A stretch of DNA of 55,611 nt from Bifiguratus adelaidae (GCA_002261195.1 MVBO01000035.1:47068-102678), one strand, 5' to 3'. Counted from the first letter of the stretch, positions 44,035-55,338 are shown. Notes: generated by a model from the sequence alone, not told the origin. A program made the numbers and translations.

Positions 44035-44841
44035 ATGGCCGATCAAGCAGTGGTAGACGCGCTGCCTTGTAAGTGACAGAGTTGTAACGGAATTTGACCT
44101 TTTTCCATTCATACAGATAACTCATAGACATTGACAAAGAAATCGACGATGACGGAGCGCGTGATGCAGTGGATAAGCTGATCGAAGCAGAACTACGAAG
44201 GACGCCACGTAGAGAGCCAGAACATCCCAAAACCATACCACTTTTTGATGTAGGGGTGTGGTTGGTTTTGAATGGATATGCAGTTACTAATAGAGATCGC
44301 AGAAAGACCCGATGCTCAAAGAAGACTGGAAAAGGGTACAGCAGCGCAAGCCGTTGAGTGCATTGGATAATGAGCGATATTCGCTTCCTGGACCGATAAA
44401 TGATAAGGACCCTGAGTCTTGTAGAGAAAGCGTTGAGAACACCAAAAGTCAACTAGAACACCAAACCCTCAGGTAAGATCATTTGCGTTGTATTCGCTGT
44501 CTCTTACAATGGCTAACATGAAACCTCTTCACAGACTCCTCAACTTGGAATTGTTATCTAAATTTGGCGCCAATTCGTGGAGATTACACAATTATCAGCA
44601 AGAGTACCAACTTGCCCAGTTACAAAAGCAGGTCGAGACATACAAAGAAAAAGTATTGGAAATCAATCGTCAGCGTCGATTTGATCAGACACAAGCCGGA
44701 AACACTCTGTCATCACTAGAAAACAAGTGGACCAACCTTATCAGCTCTACACTCCAGGTTGAGATCGCTTGTGCATCTTTAGAGGAGGAATTGCATGAAC
44801 TTCGTGCTTATGAAGCTCGTATGTCTAAGCAAAACGCGTAA
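44035..44841 (+). CDS. BCAS2: BCAS2/SPF27, Prp19-complex splicing factor
   Basis: SPF27-family subunit (yeast Snt309, fission yeast Cwf7) of the Prp19/NineTeen complex, which activates the spliceosome. 210 aa from exons 44035-44068, 44128-44249, 44303-44472 and 44535-44841. Motifs: VVDALPYIDKEIDDDGARD and LIEAELRR, ERYSLPGP, and SQLEHQTLRLLNLELLSKFG joined across intron 44473-44534. Then comes the coiled-coil half (NYQQEYQLAQLQKQVETYKE, EINRQRRFDQTQAG, LENKWTNLISSTLQVEIA). The first intron acceptor is CTCATAG (44127), not the earlier ATACAG, because only it restores the PYIDKE opening. Confidence 0.92.
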
Positions 44842-46185
44842 TTGTAACATCATCTGTAACATAAAGTAGCATATACCATATCTCAATCCCTGACCGTGAC
44901 CGAGCGAATTGGATAAGGTTTAATTGTGACAGATCTTCCGAGAAAGCCTGCCAGGCGTCAGACTTCCTGCGCAGGCGATTTATGTTTTCTTTTACTACTC
45001 GTCTTGATGTATGCCATGATCATTACGCCTATATTGGCATCTGCTATCATCGAAAATTCAGATCCACCTTGTAAACATCTTGCAGTTCAGCGTTTGACTA
45101 AACGCTGAAGCAAAACGACTTGCCTTCCAGGTCAGTGTTAAACCCTTTATACCTCAGGAATTTAACTTTTGCGCTCCCTCACCTTTGACGGCAGACTTAA
45201 GAAGTCGTATGTCATGTGCTATTTTGTCATTGCCTAGGTTCTTCTCGCAAAAGTTCTATTTTCAGTTTTTGGCACTCACTTGCACCAGTGTTTTAACGAC
45301 GTTTTCATATTTGAAGAATTCCATCCCACGGTCGAGGATACATATTAAACATCATGCTGTCCATCGGGATCCATACTAGCGTCGCTCAATGATCCATACT
45401 GCTGAATAGTGAAATAACTCTTCGAATCTAGCATGGGGTGAATGGAAAACCTCGCTGGTGCACCTTTGCGGATGTGTCCCTCCATGTATGTCCGGCAATA
45501 ATTTTTATACGCAGTCAGGTTTGTTAAGCGTAAGCGTTGGAAACACTTTTGAAATCTGCTTCGTAGAATTAGCATGCGCTATATGATCGCAATGCATGAC
45601 CAGTCCATCGATTCTCACAGAATCGGCTCTCATAAAGGCAGTTCCATGCCAACCCAGTAGTAGATACATCCTTGAAGCGAGTTTTCTGCTCATTGTTAGT
45701 ATGCATTTGTGCTCACTCATGATTGAGTAGCCAATCCTGCCAATGCAGCCAGCAAATCAGTTTGACCACACAGAAAGAACATACGTGGGCGAATCGGATC
45801 ATCAATTATCATCCGTCCGTTCCATGGAGCAGATGTGAAATATCATAGAATGCTCTTTGGTCCCCATGGAACTTGACGCCAGGTGTACTCTTTGCGCACT
45901 TAGCGTTGCCCACGCCCTCGATTCAGAATACTTTGCTAGCTGTCTGCTTTACAATGATTGACATAAGCAAACGAGAACCTGACCGACAAATCGCGGGTGA
46001 ATGATGTATACACGCTAAAGAAGCATCTTCGCAATGGATCGACAATGACGAGTCCAGATCAATGAGCAACACATAATAACAGGACGATGAAATGAAAACA
46101 ATGGCCAAAATTTTGGACACTTTGGTATCATTGACGTCATTCGCTCCACTTCTGAATTCGGCTCGGACGTGTCTTCGGCGCAAGT
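44842..46185. other. Unassigned 1.3-kb region between BCAS2 and GH20
   Basis: No gene I can support. Short open frames occur on both strands: a 60-codon plus-strand frame at 44926-45108 with a hydrophobic core, and minus-strand frames at 45345-45575 and 45505-45720. None joins into a recognisable family. The end nearest GH20 holds a CRE palindrome. Confidence 0.4.
46132..46139. promoter_or_regulatory. CRE palindrome TGACGTCA
   Basis: Perfect palindrome 46 bp upstream of the GH20 start codon. Confidence 0.5.
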
Positions 46186-48989
46186 ATGACTGAAGACAAC
46201 TACTTTGAGGACGAAACGGAGTCTATGAACCATGATCCCAACACACCTCTGGACTTGGAGGCTGACCTGACGTCGCTCCAAGTGCTGCTAGTCATAGATA
46301 TGGAGACAGTTCCTGTGGAGCTTCAGGATGGGATGACCGAAGTCATGCGACACGCACCTCGCTGTAATTTCGCTACTGAGGACAGTATGCAGGAAAACGA
46401 TGGTGTGTGCAAGTGGAGGGTCAGGTAAGCTGCGATGACAAGCACAGACAGGTAGTGCTGGTTGAAAGGGGCCCCAAAAGCTGACTTCGGACACCACTGT
46501 GCAGGTTTGCCTACGACCCGGACTTGAAACCTGGTCATTGTATCATCACTGCCGAAACAGATCCAGGACGAAAAGGCGGGCACGATTTCGTCATGGACAT
46601 TACTATTCACTATCATCGACGGATAGAAGGTAGGGGCAGATCCTTCATCATCCAAGAACCATTGCTCAATTCGCTTTCAGCATTTCGCTGTGTTGGGAGA
46701 GTATTGGCTGCCACTCGTTTGACGCTTAATGAGGCAAGCAGCTTCCTATCTCACTCCGAAGAAGCGCAGTTTGAGACGGCTGGGTAGGTTGCGTGCTTTC
46801 AATCTGGACCAGGTCAGAGTTTCTGATTTTGAATGCTTAGGGTCATGGTCGATTGCAGTCGTAATGGAGTCATGCAAGTAGATAGTGTCTACTTTATTCT
46901 TCGATCAATGGCGCTCATGGGTCTCAACATGCTCCAGTTATATACCGAAGACACATTCGAGGTATTCCTCGAAATTCGCACCGTTAAAGTGTGCTCATGT
47001 CCGACTTTGTAGGTTGAAAACGAACCGTTCTTCGGGTATTTACGAGGTACGTCGCCTCTTTATAACCAGCCGGCCTGTTAACCGTTAACATATCCATTAG
47101 GACGATATTCGCAAAAGGAGCTTGCATCCATAGATGATTATGCTTATGATCTGTGAGTTGCACGATACGGCACAAGGCAGGAAACTGATGCGATGACGGC
47201 ATCTAGGGGTATCGAAGTGATACCATGCATACAAACACTTGGCCATATGGGTCAAATGCTACAATGGCCGCGATACACGTATTTACGAGACACATACGAA
47301 GTGCTATTGGCCGGCTCTGAAGACACCTACGACTTCTTGGAGAAGCTCATCAAAGCAGCCACGGCGCCTTTTAGGTCTAAACGGATCCATATCGGTATGG
47401 ATGAGGCTCATGGTGTTGGTGAAGGCAGATATCGCCAATTTTTCGGCTATCGTGACTCTACGCAAGTCTTTGTAGAGCATTTAGCGCGTGTCAACGAGAT
47501 TTGTAAGCGTATGGACTTACAACCCATGATATGGTCGGATAGTAAGTTGTGTTACCAATTTCCGTTGCAGGACGCTCATAGTGGTATAGTGCTGTTTTGT
47601 CTAGGTTTGTGCCGGATTGTCACGCTTAAGAATGCCTATTGATTTATATCAGCCACCAAGAACAACACACTTCAGGGTTACTACGAGTCCAACGCTCCAC
47701 CAGAACTGAACGATAGTATACCACCCGAGATCGATCTTGTTTATTGGGATTACTATCACACGTCAATCGATGTCTATTCAGCAAAGATACAGCAGCATCG
47801 TGAATTGGGCTGTGAACGGCCATGGGTAGCCAATGGTGCGTGGACGTGGTCCCGTTTCTGGACAGCTCTTCCTTTCACCTTTGAGACTGTAAAAGCCAGT
47901 TCCATCGCGGCCAAAGACAAGAAGCATGGAGTCCAGAACGCGTTCCTTACGATTTGGGGAGATGAAGGCAATGAATGCGACATGTAAGTCAGATTGACCA
48001 ACAGAAGAATTGCAGGATTGAAAGATATCCGAACAGGTATTCAGCTCTGCCAGCTTTGCTCTACTTTGCCGAGCATGCATATACACCGGAAGGGTCCATT
48101 GATCCCAGAATGCTTAAAGCCAAATTTGGTAAGTTATTTGTCGCTTCCATGCGAAATCAACACCTAACGTTACCTGGCAGATGGAATCTGTGGAGGTACA
48201 TTGGACGACTTCATCTTCGCATCGCAGCTAGACGATGTTCATACCAACCTCGCCGTCCTGGAACATACCAACGAGGCGTGCAGCAACAGCCTGAAAACAC
48301 ATTTTGCTCCTAATATGTCAAAATATCTGCTCTGGGAAGATCCTTTCTTGAGCTTCCTAAGTCCACAATATGCCGGCTACAATCTCGAAAGCCATTATGG
48401 CAATCTGTCCGCCTATTTACACGCAGTTGTCATTGCGGCCAAGTCTAACGACAACCCCTACCCCCTCAATGCTCGGCTCGAACTCGCTGCACGACTGGCG
48501 ACAGTCCTGAGCCTAAAATGCCACTTACGCGAGCGCCTTGTAGAAGCGTACCGAGCAGGACGAAAGCAAGAGCTATATAGCCTAGCACAAGGTCGCTTGA
48601 GAACGCTCGAAGAGGAGGTGGAAGGTCTATGGCGATACCATCGAACCATGTGGATGAACATGTACAAGCCCTTTGGTTGGGAGACATTGGAGCTCAGATA
48701 TGGCGGACTTATTGCCCGCATCAAGACCATGTACGACCGCATCATGGAGTACGTTGCCTTCACACTATCCGATGACTTGACGAGCGAAGAACTTGATACA
48801 GCGTTTATCCACAAGGAAGAAGAGAACGGCGAAAGGGGTGATATGAACCAAACCAGAAATGGCATCAAGCACCGAAATACATCAGTCATTGAAGAATTTG
48901 AACAAGAACTCCACTGTATATACGAGAACGCGCGAACCAATATCATGTTGGACCACGGCAGGGTTGCCACACCCAGCCGACTCGGCTAG
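46186..48989 (+). CDS. GH20 hexosaminidase-like enzyme, no signal peptide
   Basis: Glycoside hydrolase family 20 (exo-beta-N-acetylhexosaminidase group), 768 aa from ten exons (46186-46424, 46505-46783, 46841-46961, 47013-47046, 47101-47152, 47207-47541, 47590-47604, 47653-47983, 48037-48128, 48181-48989). The TIM barrel begins VMVDCSRNGVMQVD, then MGLNMLQLYTEDTFE, GIEVIPCIQTLGHM, the catalytic Asp-Glu pair in IHIGMDEAHGVGEGRY, MIWSDMLFCL (needs a 15-nt micro-exon), YWDYYH, FLTIWGDEGNE and ALPALLYFAEHAY. The long helical C-terminus with WMNMYKPFGWETLELRYGGL resembles bacterial cytosolic GH20 enzymes. The N-terminus is acidic and lacks a signal peptide, so the enzyme is probably intracellular, unlike the secreted fungal NagA type. 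Confidence 0.87.
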
Positions 48990-49068
48990 ATCAAGAACAT
49001 CCTTGGTACGCTAGAATGCTATGTAGATGTCAACGCATTGTACGAAAAGCATAGATGTACGATACCTC

Positions 49069-49446
49069 TCATCCGTCGTCCGGTATCTCTACATCAGGAT
49101 ATTTCGCCTTGGAGGTCTTCATTTCTTCCGGATATTGCGCACTGAGCGACTTTTTCATGTGTCTAAGTCCACACAAGTCTGAATACGCGGACCTAACATT
49201 CACGAATACTACCTGATAGTCCTGTGGATACTATCAAGGTCACTTTTCATGCCTTCAATAAGTTTGACGTGACTTTGTAATCGTTGCTTTACTTGTCCAT
49301 ATCGTGCCTCACTGACATCGTTGAAATGCTTGAGCTTATCCGTACTTGATTGCAATTCATCCACACTAAGGGTCCATCAATCAACGAGGTTTTAGTCCAC
49401 AGTGTTGATACCTTTTCTGCTGCAAAGCTACACCTTCAATGTCCAT
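49069..49446 (-). CDS. KXD1: KXD1, KxDL-motif protein (BORC-type subunit)
   Basis: Small 93-aa KxDL-family protein from three exons (49412-49446, 49213-49365, 49069-49162) with introns 49366-49411 and 49163-49212. The translation shows the family core: KLKHFNDVSEARYGQVKQRL, then HVKLIEGMKSDLDSIHRTIR, and HMKKSLSAQYPEEM. The signature K-x-D-L appears as KSDL. Human KXD1 is part of BORC, which positions lysosomes; the yeast relative belongs to the BLOC-1-like endosomal complex. The gene is easy to miss because each exon is short. Its ATG is 31 bp from the ATG of the divergent J-domain gene. Confidence 0.87.
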
Positions 49447-49477
49447 GATACAAAAAATTTGCCTTTGCTCGTGAAGC

Positions 49478-50827
49478 ATGGACCGCAACACAACAGCACT
49501 CTATGAAGTGCTTAATGTGCCCAAGGATGCTTCTCCCGACGATATCAAGAGGGCCTATCGAAGGTTAGCTTTGCGGTACCATCCAGACAAGAATCCAGAC
49601 GCTGGTGAACAGGTAAGCTTGGCCATGCGACTTTTATCTGACCGAGTCTCATGCGATGGAATGCAGTTCAAAGCCATTTCACATGCCTACGAGATCTTGT
49701 CGGATCCCAAGAAGCGCCAAGTATACGATCGTTACGGAGAGTTTGGCGTGAACATGATGGGAACGATGGCCGGCGCTTTATTTGACCCTGAGATTGAAAG
49801 TCTGTTATGTACGTCGTTTGTGACCCTCGCGCTCCTCTTTGCACTCTTTATCATCTTCTTTGCCTTCCTGAGCGTCAAGATCGATGGTCGGGTCGGGTGG
49901 TCATGGGCAGCTGTGTTTGCTCCACTTTGGATCATTGATGCGGTTGTTTTGGTTTTCGTTGGCTATCAAAGTCTAAAGGTGATAAGGTCAAGTGGCGATC
50001 AGGACGAGGAACATGAATCCGAGGAGGAACAGGACGACATAGAATTGAGCAGCGAAGAACAAGAAAGACGCAAACAGGAACGGGAGCGAAGAAGAACTGG
50101 TCTCAAACGGCTGACGGCGATGATTTCGACGCTGTACGTGGTGCTGATCATCCTCTTTCAAGTCTTTATTGTCCTCAAGGCAGATCAATCCGTATCCTGG
50201 TCGGCAGCCGTCGTCTTCCTCCCTTACTTTGTCCTCGAATTCCTCAATCTCATTCCAACCCTCATTGTCTGTGTTATCACTCTCACGCAAGAGAAACGCA
50301 TGTCGCCTAATCATCACATCTACATCTTTCGCGCGTTTTCTGTTCTTTACGACAACTTTTGGTTTCTAATCCTTCGCCTCCTTCTCACTATTCTAATTGT
50401 TTTGCGCATCGACCAGACTATTCAATGCTCTTGGGGAGTCGTCTTTATCCCTCTCTACCTTGTCGGCCTCAAACTATTAGTAGACTTGCTCTTTGCTTAC
50501 CGCCGCTTTTCCAAATTGCCAACGCAAGAAGAAGTCGCCAGTGCAAAAGCCTCCGTCATCTTGGGACTTGTTTTATTCTGCATCGTTGGAGCCCTCGCTT
50601 ATGCGCTCATTGGTCTCGTTGCGCGCAAGCTCGATGGCTATCCACCGATACGGATGACGACGGTCCTTATACCCATCTTCATCGTCCTCTCGCTCCTACT
50701 CTGCTGTGCCGGTTGCTGCCTTCCTTGCCTCATATTCGTTGGTGCAGGCATGGATCTAGATGAAGAGATGGGCTCCGCACGCTTGATCAGTCCTGACCGT
50801 AGAATTACTGCCGATGGCGAACACTGA
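49478..50827 (+). CDS. J-domain protein fused to TMEM185-like multi-TM domain
   Basis: About 431 aa after removing an in-frame 54-nt intron (49613-49666). The J domain (residues 1-70) has [20 protein letters not shown], the HPD in RYHPDKNPD, and [18 protein letters not shown], so it should stimulate an Hsp70 ATPase. Then come about eight hydrophobic helices in repeated pairs with the [19 protein letters not shown] / [19 protein letters not shown] / [19 protein letters not shown] pattern, typical of TMEM185/transmembrane fragile-X-F proteins. A very acidic loop ([18 protein letters not shown]) separates the blocks. A Cys-rich patch ([11 protein letters not shown]) near the C-terminus may be palmitoylated. 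The J domain is at the N-terminus, on the same side as the acidic loop if the helices pair. The role is unknown; it probably recruits Hsp70 to an endomembrane. Confidence 0.85.
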   Translation: MDRNTTALYEVLNVPKDASPDDIKRAYRRLALRYHPDKNPDAGEQVSLAMRLLSDRVSCDGMQFKAISHAYEILSDPKKRQVYDRYGEFGVNMMGTMAGALFDPEIESLLCTSFVTLALLFALFIIFFAFLSVKIDGRVGWSWAAVFAPLWIIDAVVLVFVGYQSLKVIRSSGDQDEEHESEEEQDDIELSSEEQERRKQERERRRTGLKRLTAMISTLYVVLIILFQVFIVLKADQSVSWSAAVVFLPYFVLEFLNLIPTLIVCVITLTQEKRMSPNHHIYIFRAFSVLYDNFWFLILRLLLTILIVLRIDQTIQCSWGVVFIPLYLVGLKLLVDLLFAYRRFSKLPTQEEVASAKASVILGLVLFCIVGALAYALIGLVARKLDGYPPIRMTTVLIPIFIVLSLLLCCAGCCLPCLIFVGAGMDLDEEMGSARLISPDRRITADGEH

Positions 50828-50915
50828 ATTCCATTGTTATGTTAGATCAATTAATTAATTAGAGTACGCCGTCACTTTCGAACACTTCCTGCTCTTGCCA
50901 TCACACTCTGCAACC

Positions 50916-52781
50916 ATGGCTGAGGAGCAAACACCGCTGCTGGGCAATGTAGAGGTTACAAATGGCTCTACACGTAGTTATATTGACCGAGGAAAGCAAA
51001 AGATCCCCCAAGAACCTCCCAAGAGGTCATACTTTGACGACCCGCACGCACCTTCCACATCCACTCATATACCCAACCTGCGACGTCGACTGTCTGCAGA
51101 CTCACTTGGTTCATCCTCTTCTAGGTTTCGGGATCGGCCGACCACTTCCCAAGCATGTTTTCTTTGCCTCCTCTTTACAGCCCTTGTCGCTACCACAAGC
51201 ATCTTGGCCTCGCTTCTTCTTGCTCCACGCATGGCCCAACGGTATCTCGACGAAGGTGCGGTGGATTTGATTCTCCGAGATACGAAACTACGGGAGGTAC
51301 CCGAGCACGCCGATGATCCATTCGTGGTCAATGTTGTCGGAGATATAACGATTAAGAAGGAGTTGATTCAGCCAGTTGGATGGGCACAACGTTTGTTGGG
51401 TGGATTCGAACTAACGGGATCCGAATTGTGCGTGTATGATGGTGATGCCACTCTGACAGGCGATGACGCTTTCCCATTCCTTGGTACGATAACACTACCC
51501 AGTCTCACCTTACCAACAATAACCGACGCCACGACCACACTGAACACTACGGCCAATTTCACACTTGCATCGCAAGACAACCTCATCACGCTCATTGAAA
51601 ATGCTGTTCGCAACAAGAAAATTACTTGGCAGGTGGCAGGTTCTGCCCTTGTGTCTCCAGTCCGATTACACAAGAGTATGCGAGTGGATATCAACAAGAC
51701 GATTGAATTAGATGGTTGGTTATATGCATGGCATGTCGCTGGAGGGATGCTGACGATTCCCCTAGGCATGGACGGTCTCCATCAGGTCAATCTTACTTAC
51801 TTGTCTCTGCCTGGAGGACACCCTCGAGGTGGCATAGCGATGGAAGCGAGGGCTGAAGTGTTCAACCCATCCAAGGCGTTCAGTCTGGATATTGGTGACA
51901 TCAATTTCGGCATCTATCTTCCAATCAACGATACCGCGACGGAGGCAGTTGACCCGCCAGCTGATGTACTCGTCGGTCTTGTGCAGGTTCCCAATGCGAA
52001 ACTGCTAGGCGGAAAATGGAGCGAGTTCATTATGCATGGTCGCACCATCAGTCTCGAGAAGCATCAATACAAGAATATAGGCCGAAAACAGACACGACGT
52101 CTAATGGAGGATTTTCTTGGACGATATCTTCGCGGCGAGACAGCATATGTGACGATTCGACCGACGGAGATGAGCCCGGACGATCCCCTCTACGTCACAT
52201 CTTTCTCGTCCACACCTACCCACAAAGTGCCGCAATGGCTCCTCGATGCCCTTTCGACACTGGCGCTCACGCTTCCATTTCCAGGATCCGACAGCAGTGA
52301 CTTTGTCGAATCCTTTGCCATACAAAACGTCGATATCGGCTTACATCCTCTCAAGGGCCCTCGTGTCTCTGGTACAGTGCGCGCCATTTTGCAAGCACCG
52401 GCTGAAATGGGCTTTGACATTGACGTGCGGGAGGTCATGTCCAATGTCTTTGTCTACCTCAACAAGACCAGTCCAGAACCGTTCGCCAGCCTTACTCCGT
52501 CAGAGCCCAGTCCAGCTACAACAACACTGCTTGAACCCAACGGGAATTCGACTCGACAACGATTTGAGGTGGAATCACAAGTCAAGGATGTACCTTTTGC
52601 GGTATTGCCGGGCAAAGAACGTGAGTTTCAACATTTTCTGACGTCATGGATTGCGGGAAAAGAGGATGGCGGCAAAGTGGTGATCCGTGGCAAGGTGGAT
52701 GCTTTGGTCCATACGCCCATGGGCGAATTGACACTGCGAGGTATAGGATTCAGTGGCGAGTTTAGGCCAAAACTCGGATAG
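50916..52781 (+). CDS. TAG1: TAG1-like vacuolar membrane protein
   Basis: Intronless 621-aa type II membrane protein. The cytoplasmic N-terminus starts MAEEQTPLLG, an acidic dileucine-type vacuole-sorting motif. It continues through a Ser/Arg-rich region (LRRRLSADSLGSSSS) to one transmembrane helix (FLCLLFTALVATTSILASLL). The large luminal part has LEA2-like beta domains with N-glycosylation sites (NTTANFT, NKTIE, NLTY, NDTA, NKTSP, NGNST) and ends FSGEFRPKLG. Architecture and motifs match fungal Tag1, a vacuolar protein that helps terminate autophagy through TORC1 reactivation during starvation. The same topology as the DUF3712-like genes beside ATG11 is visible, though sequence similarity is low. 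An ATG 21 bp upstream (50895) is in frame, but 50916 fits the sorting motif. Confidence 0.75.
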   Translation: MAEEQTPLLGNVEVTNGSTRSYIDRGKQKIPQEPPKRSYFDDPHAPSTSTHIPNLRRRLSADSLGSSSSRFRDRPTTSQACFLCLLFTALVATTSILASLLLAPRMAQRYLDEGAVDLILRDTKLREVPEHADDPFVVNVVGDITIKKELIQPVGWAQRLLGGFELTGSELCVYDGDATLTGDDAFPFLGTITLPSLTLPTITDATTTLNTTANFTLASQDNLITLIENAVRNKKITWQVAGSALVSPVRLHKSMRVDINKTIELDGWLYAWHVAGGMLTIPLGMDGLHQVNLTYLSLPGGHPRGGIAMEARAEVFNPSKAFSLDIGDINFGIYLPINDTATEAVDPPADVLVGLVQVPNAKLLGGKWSEFIMHGRTISLEKHQYKNIGRKQTRRLMEDFLGRYLRGETAYVTIRPTEMSPDDPLYVTSFSSTPTHKVPQWLLDALSTLALTLPFPGSDSSDFVESFAIQNVDIGLHPLKGPRVSGTVRAILQAPAEMGFDIDVREVMSNVFVYLNKTSPEPFASLTPSEPSPATTTLLEPNGNSTRQRFEVESQVKDVPFAVLPGKEREFQHFLTSWIAGKEDGGKVVIRGKVDALVHTPMGELTLRGIGFSGEFRPKLG

Positions 52782-52915
52782 TTTGTATAGAGTAAATTGT
52801 TTGTATAGTATAAATGTCTGTGTGTGCCCTTTACTTGTAAACAGGATGAAGATGGCGGAATGCTATTATCAATACATAGTGTACAAAGAACGTTGTTTGT
52901 CGGTTGCGTGCTTTT

Positions 52916-53468
52916 CTAGTTTGTCTTTTTGTTACCTTGCTTCTTGCGTAATCGCTTCAATCGGTTTGCAGACATCTGTGACATGCATGTTTAGAAACGC
53001 ATAGCTCATGGTTGCGGTTATCTGCTCACCTTGGCCGCCAATTGTTCCAAGCGCTCCTTTTCTTCCTTGATCTTTCGACGTTCTTCTGTAATCTCCCGTT
53101 TCCTCTACGAGACGAACCAAAGCCCATCAGCCACTCTCTCGTTACCGTGAAGCGTATATCATCGCCTACCTGTTTCTCTGCCGCCTTTTCGTCCTTGAGT
53201 TGCTTCTCTAGTTCTTTGGCCATCTGGTGCCTCTTTCTAGCTTCTACCTTTTGTGCCCAACTGGTGCGTAGAGATCTAGGCATCTGTGTTCGCTTGGTAG
53301 CCTTTCGCGCAACTTTCCATGATTTGCCTATGTCCAAGAGTCATGCTGAAGTTCCTTGCATACAAGCGTCACCTTACCTGATACCCGTGCGTTAATGGTG
53401 TCAATCGTGCCTCCTTCCACTTGCTTGGAAGTGTCTTCAGGCTTGAACGCGATGGCTTGTGCAGACAT
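52916..53468 (-). CDS. CGR1: CGR1, nucleolar 60S biogenesis factor
   Basis: Cgr1 family (human CCDC86), a small, very basic coiled-coil nucleolar protein needed for 27S pre-rRNA processing. Four exons. The N-terminus MSAQAIAFKPEDTSKQVEGG is followed by the family core SGKSWKVARKATKRTQ, then LRTSWAQKVEARKRHQMAK and LEKQLKDEKAAEKQ. An intron next joins to RKREITEERRKIKEEKERLE, and the last exon is MSANRLKRLRKKQGNKKTN. The start codons of CGR1 and the divergent ADA3-like gene lie 117 bp apart. Confidence 0.92.
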
Positions 53469-53585
53469 GCGAAAAAAAAGAATTCAAAGGTTTGCTTGCT
53501 CCTCCTTTGCACAGTTCAAGAGGCGCAGAGGAAAGAATGGATAGAATGCGGTGATTAGGACGAGTGACAGGTAGACAAGACAAGA

Positions 53586-55273
53586 ATGACCGGATTCAGG
53601 CCACCACCTGCGGTGTATACACCCTATGGAACCATTACTGGCCACCAAGCGCAACCAACGATACAGCAAGCACTTGCTACGGTGGAAGACGATGGGCCAA
53701 GCGACGAGGTGTTGGAAGCGCTGACGCAAGAACTTGTAGCTGCAGAATCGAGGGCACGTATAAGGTCGCAGCAGATTGGTCGAGACGTCGTCTATCTTGG
53801 ACATTGCTTCGAAACGGGCAAGATTATACCGACATCGGCCGTTGTGAGGACAGTGCCTCCCGCTGTTGTACAGCAGACCCAAATCGTTCAAGATGAAGGC
53901 GTAGTTGCGACGAAACATAGCAAAAGACCCGCCGAACCAGACACGACGGGTCCAAAACAGGCGCAAAAGCGATTCAAAGGTCCTGGCAAGAGTCCTACTG
54001 TGTACAAAGGTGGAAAGGCCACCAATGTCGTCCAGTCTCAACCGATGTCACCGCCAACAAGCTCAGGGGTGGATGAGGAGCCAGTCACTGGCCGACGCAA
54101 GAGTTTAAAAGCGCTGTCTCGGAAACCCAAGGCTGCGTCTCCCACGCCGGTTCAGACACCTAGCATACTTGGTTCGCCAGCTCACTCCGTCACATCATCC
54201 AATGATGGGCATCCGCCAATAGATATGTATTTTCCTCCATCTCAACCAACACCATCAAAACCGAAGTCCCGCATATCCACCCCAAGAGAACGAAAAGTCT
54301 TGGCCCAAACAGATTCTCTCACCCAATGGTCTGAACCGGCTGGTGTTCAGCGCCTATTACCGCCACCGAAACCAAAAGATCAAGTCCCCATACATACATT
54401 TTGGCGACACATTGAAGACACCTACTTTCGTGATTTCGCAGATGATGACCTATCGTATCTCAACTCCAAGGTAGGCCATGCATGGGATTGTTAATGCTTC
54501 GTCTTGACCTTTGTACTTCAACAGCCCGAAGACGAGTTGCTACCACTTGTAAAGCCAACGCTTGGTCCCGATTACCACGATACCTGGAACATCCAAGCAG
54601 AGCAACTCCACCTGCCGGCACTCAAAGTCCGCAAAACCAATGAAAGCACCCGTCCGGACATTGATCGAGACAAGGTGGAGAGTGTATGGGAACGAATTGC
54701 CAATCGCTTGCATACCGAAGGCATCCTTACCCATCCTATTGCCCATAAAGACCCCACCGGCTCGGAAAAAGAGCCTTCGGATGCTTTGCATAAAACCAGT
54801 ACCGTCTTGGACTTGGGCAGACCCATACACACCGGCATCCCAGATCTCTATACCCGACTGACTACCGCTTTGCAAGATTACGGAGTTTTGCCGGATACCC
54901 AACCGAGCGATGAAGTCTTGAATATGTTGCGACAACTACAGACGCGTCTACGGCCAATGGTTCGCCGCAACAGGAAGCGAAAGGCGCAATTACAGCAATT
55001 GGTGGAGCGTGAATCGGTCAAACAACGTTGGCGACGTGGTTTAGAAACCATGAATAGTGCCATTCTGCGAGCTTACTTTAACATTTGGGTGAGTGCGGGA
55101 TGTGTGATGTGCCAGAGCGTAGTCTGATGAGATGGTAGGGTAGAACAGGTACCGAGCGCTTACGTGCAATTCACGCGCACGCTCCCTTGTCATCGCAAGT
55201 GAAGGAGCAGATGCAACGACGGAAAATATGGCAGAAGTTTGGTGAAAAGTTACTGGTAGACCATGTTACATAA
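53586..55273 (+). CDS. NGG1: NGG1/ADA3-like SAGA adaptor subunit
   Basis: About 527 aa from exons 53586-54470, 54525-55088 and 55139-55273. The N-terminal half is low complexity and Pro/Ser/Lys-rich, with basic patches (KRPAEP, QKRFKGPGKSP, RRKSLKALSRKPK). The C-terminal half is helical: WRHIEDTYFRDFADDDLSYL, VESVWERIANRLHTEGILTH, the DLYTRLTTALQDYGVLPD segment and QTRLRPMVRRNRKRKAQLQQ. This layout and the RLxxEGIL and TxRLLxAL-like blocks fit Ngg1/Ada3, which bridges Ada2-Gcn5 within the SAGA/ADA histone acetyltransferase. Similarity is recognised by motif only, so the name is a good but not certain call. The stop lies 66 bp from that of the convergent last gene. Confidence 0.75.
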
Positions 55274-55338
55274 TTTTTGGGAAGCTATTCCTTCTATCCT
55301 GCGTTAACACAGTCTCTCTACCAACATTCTCCATTGCC

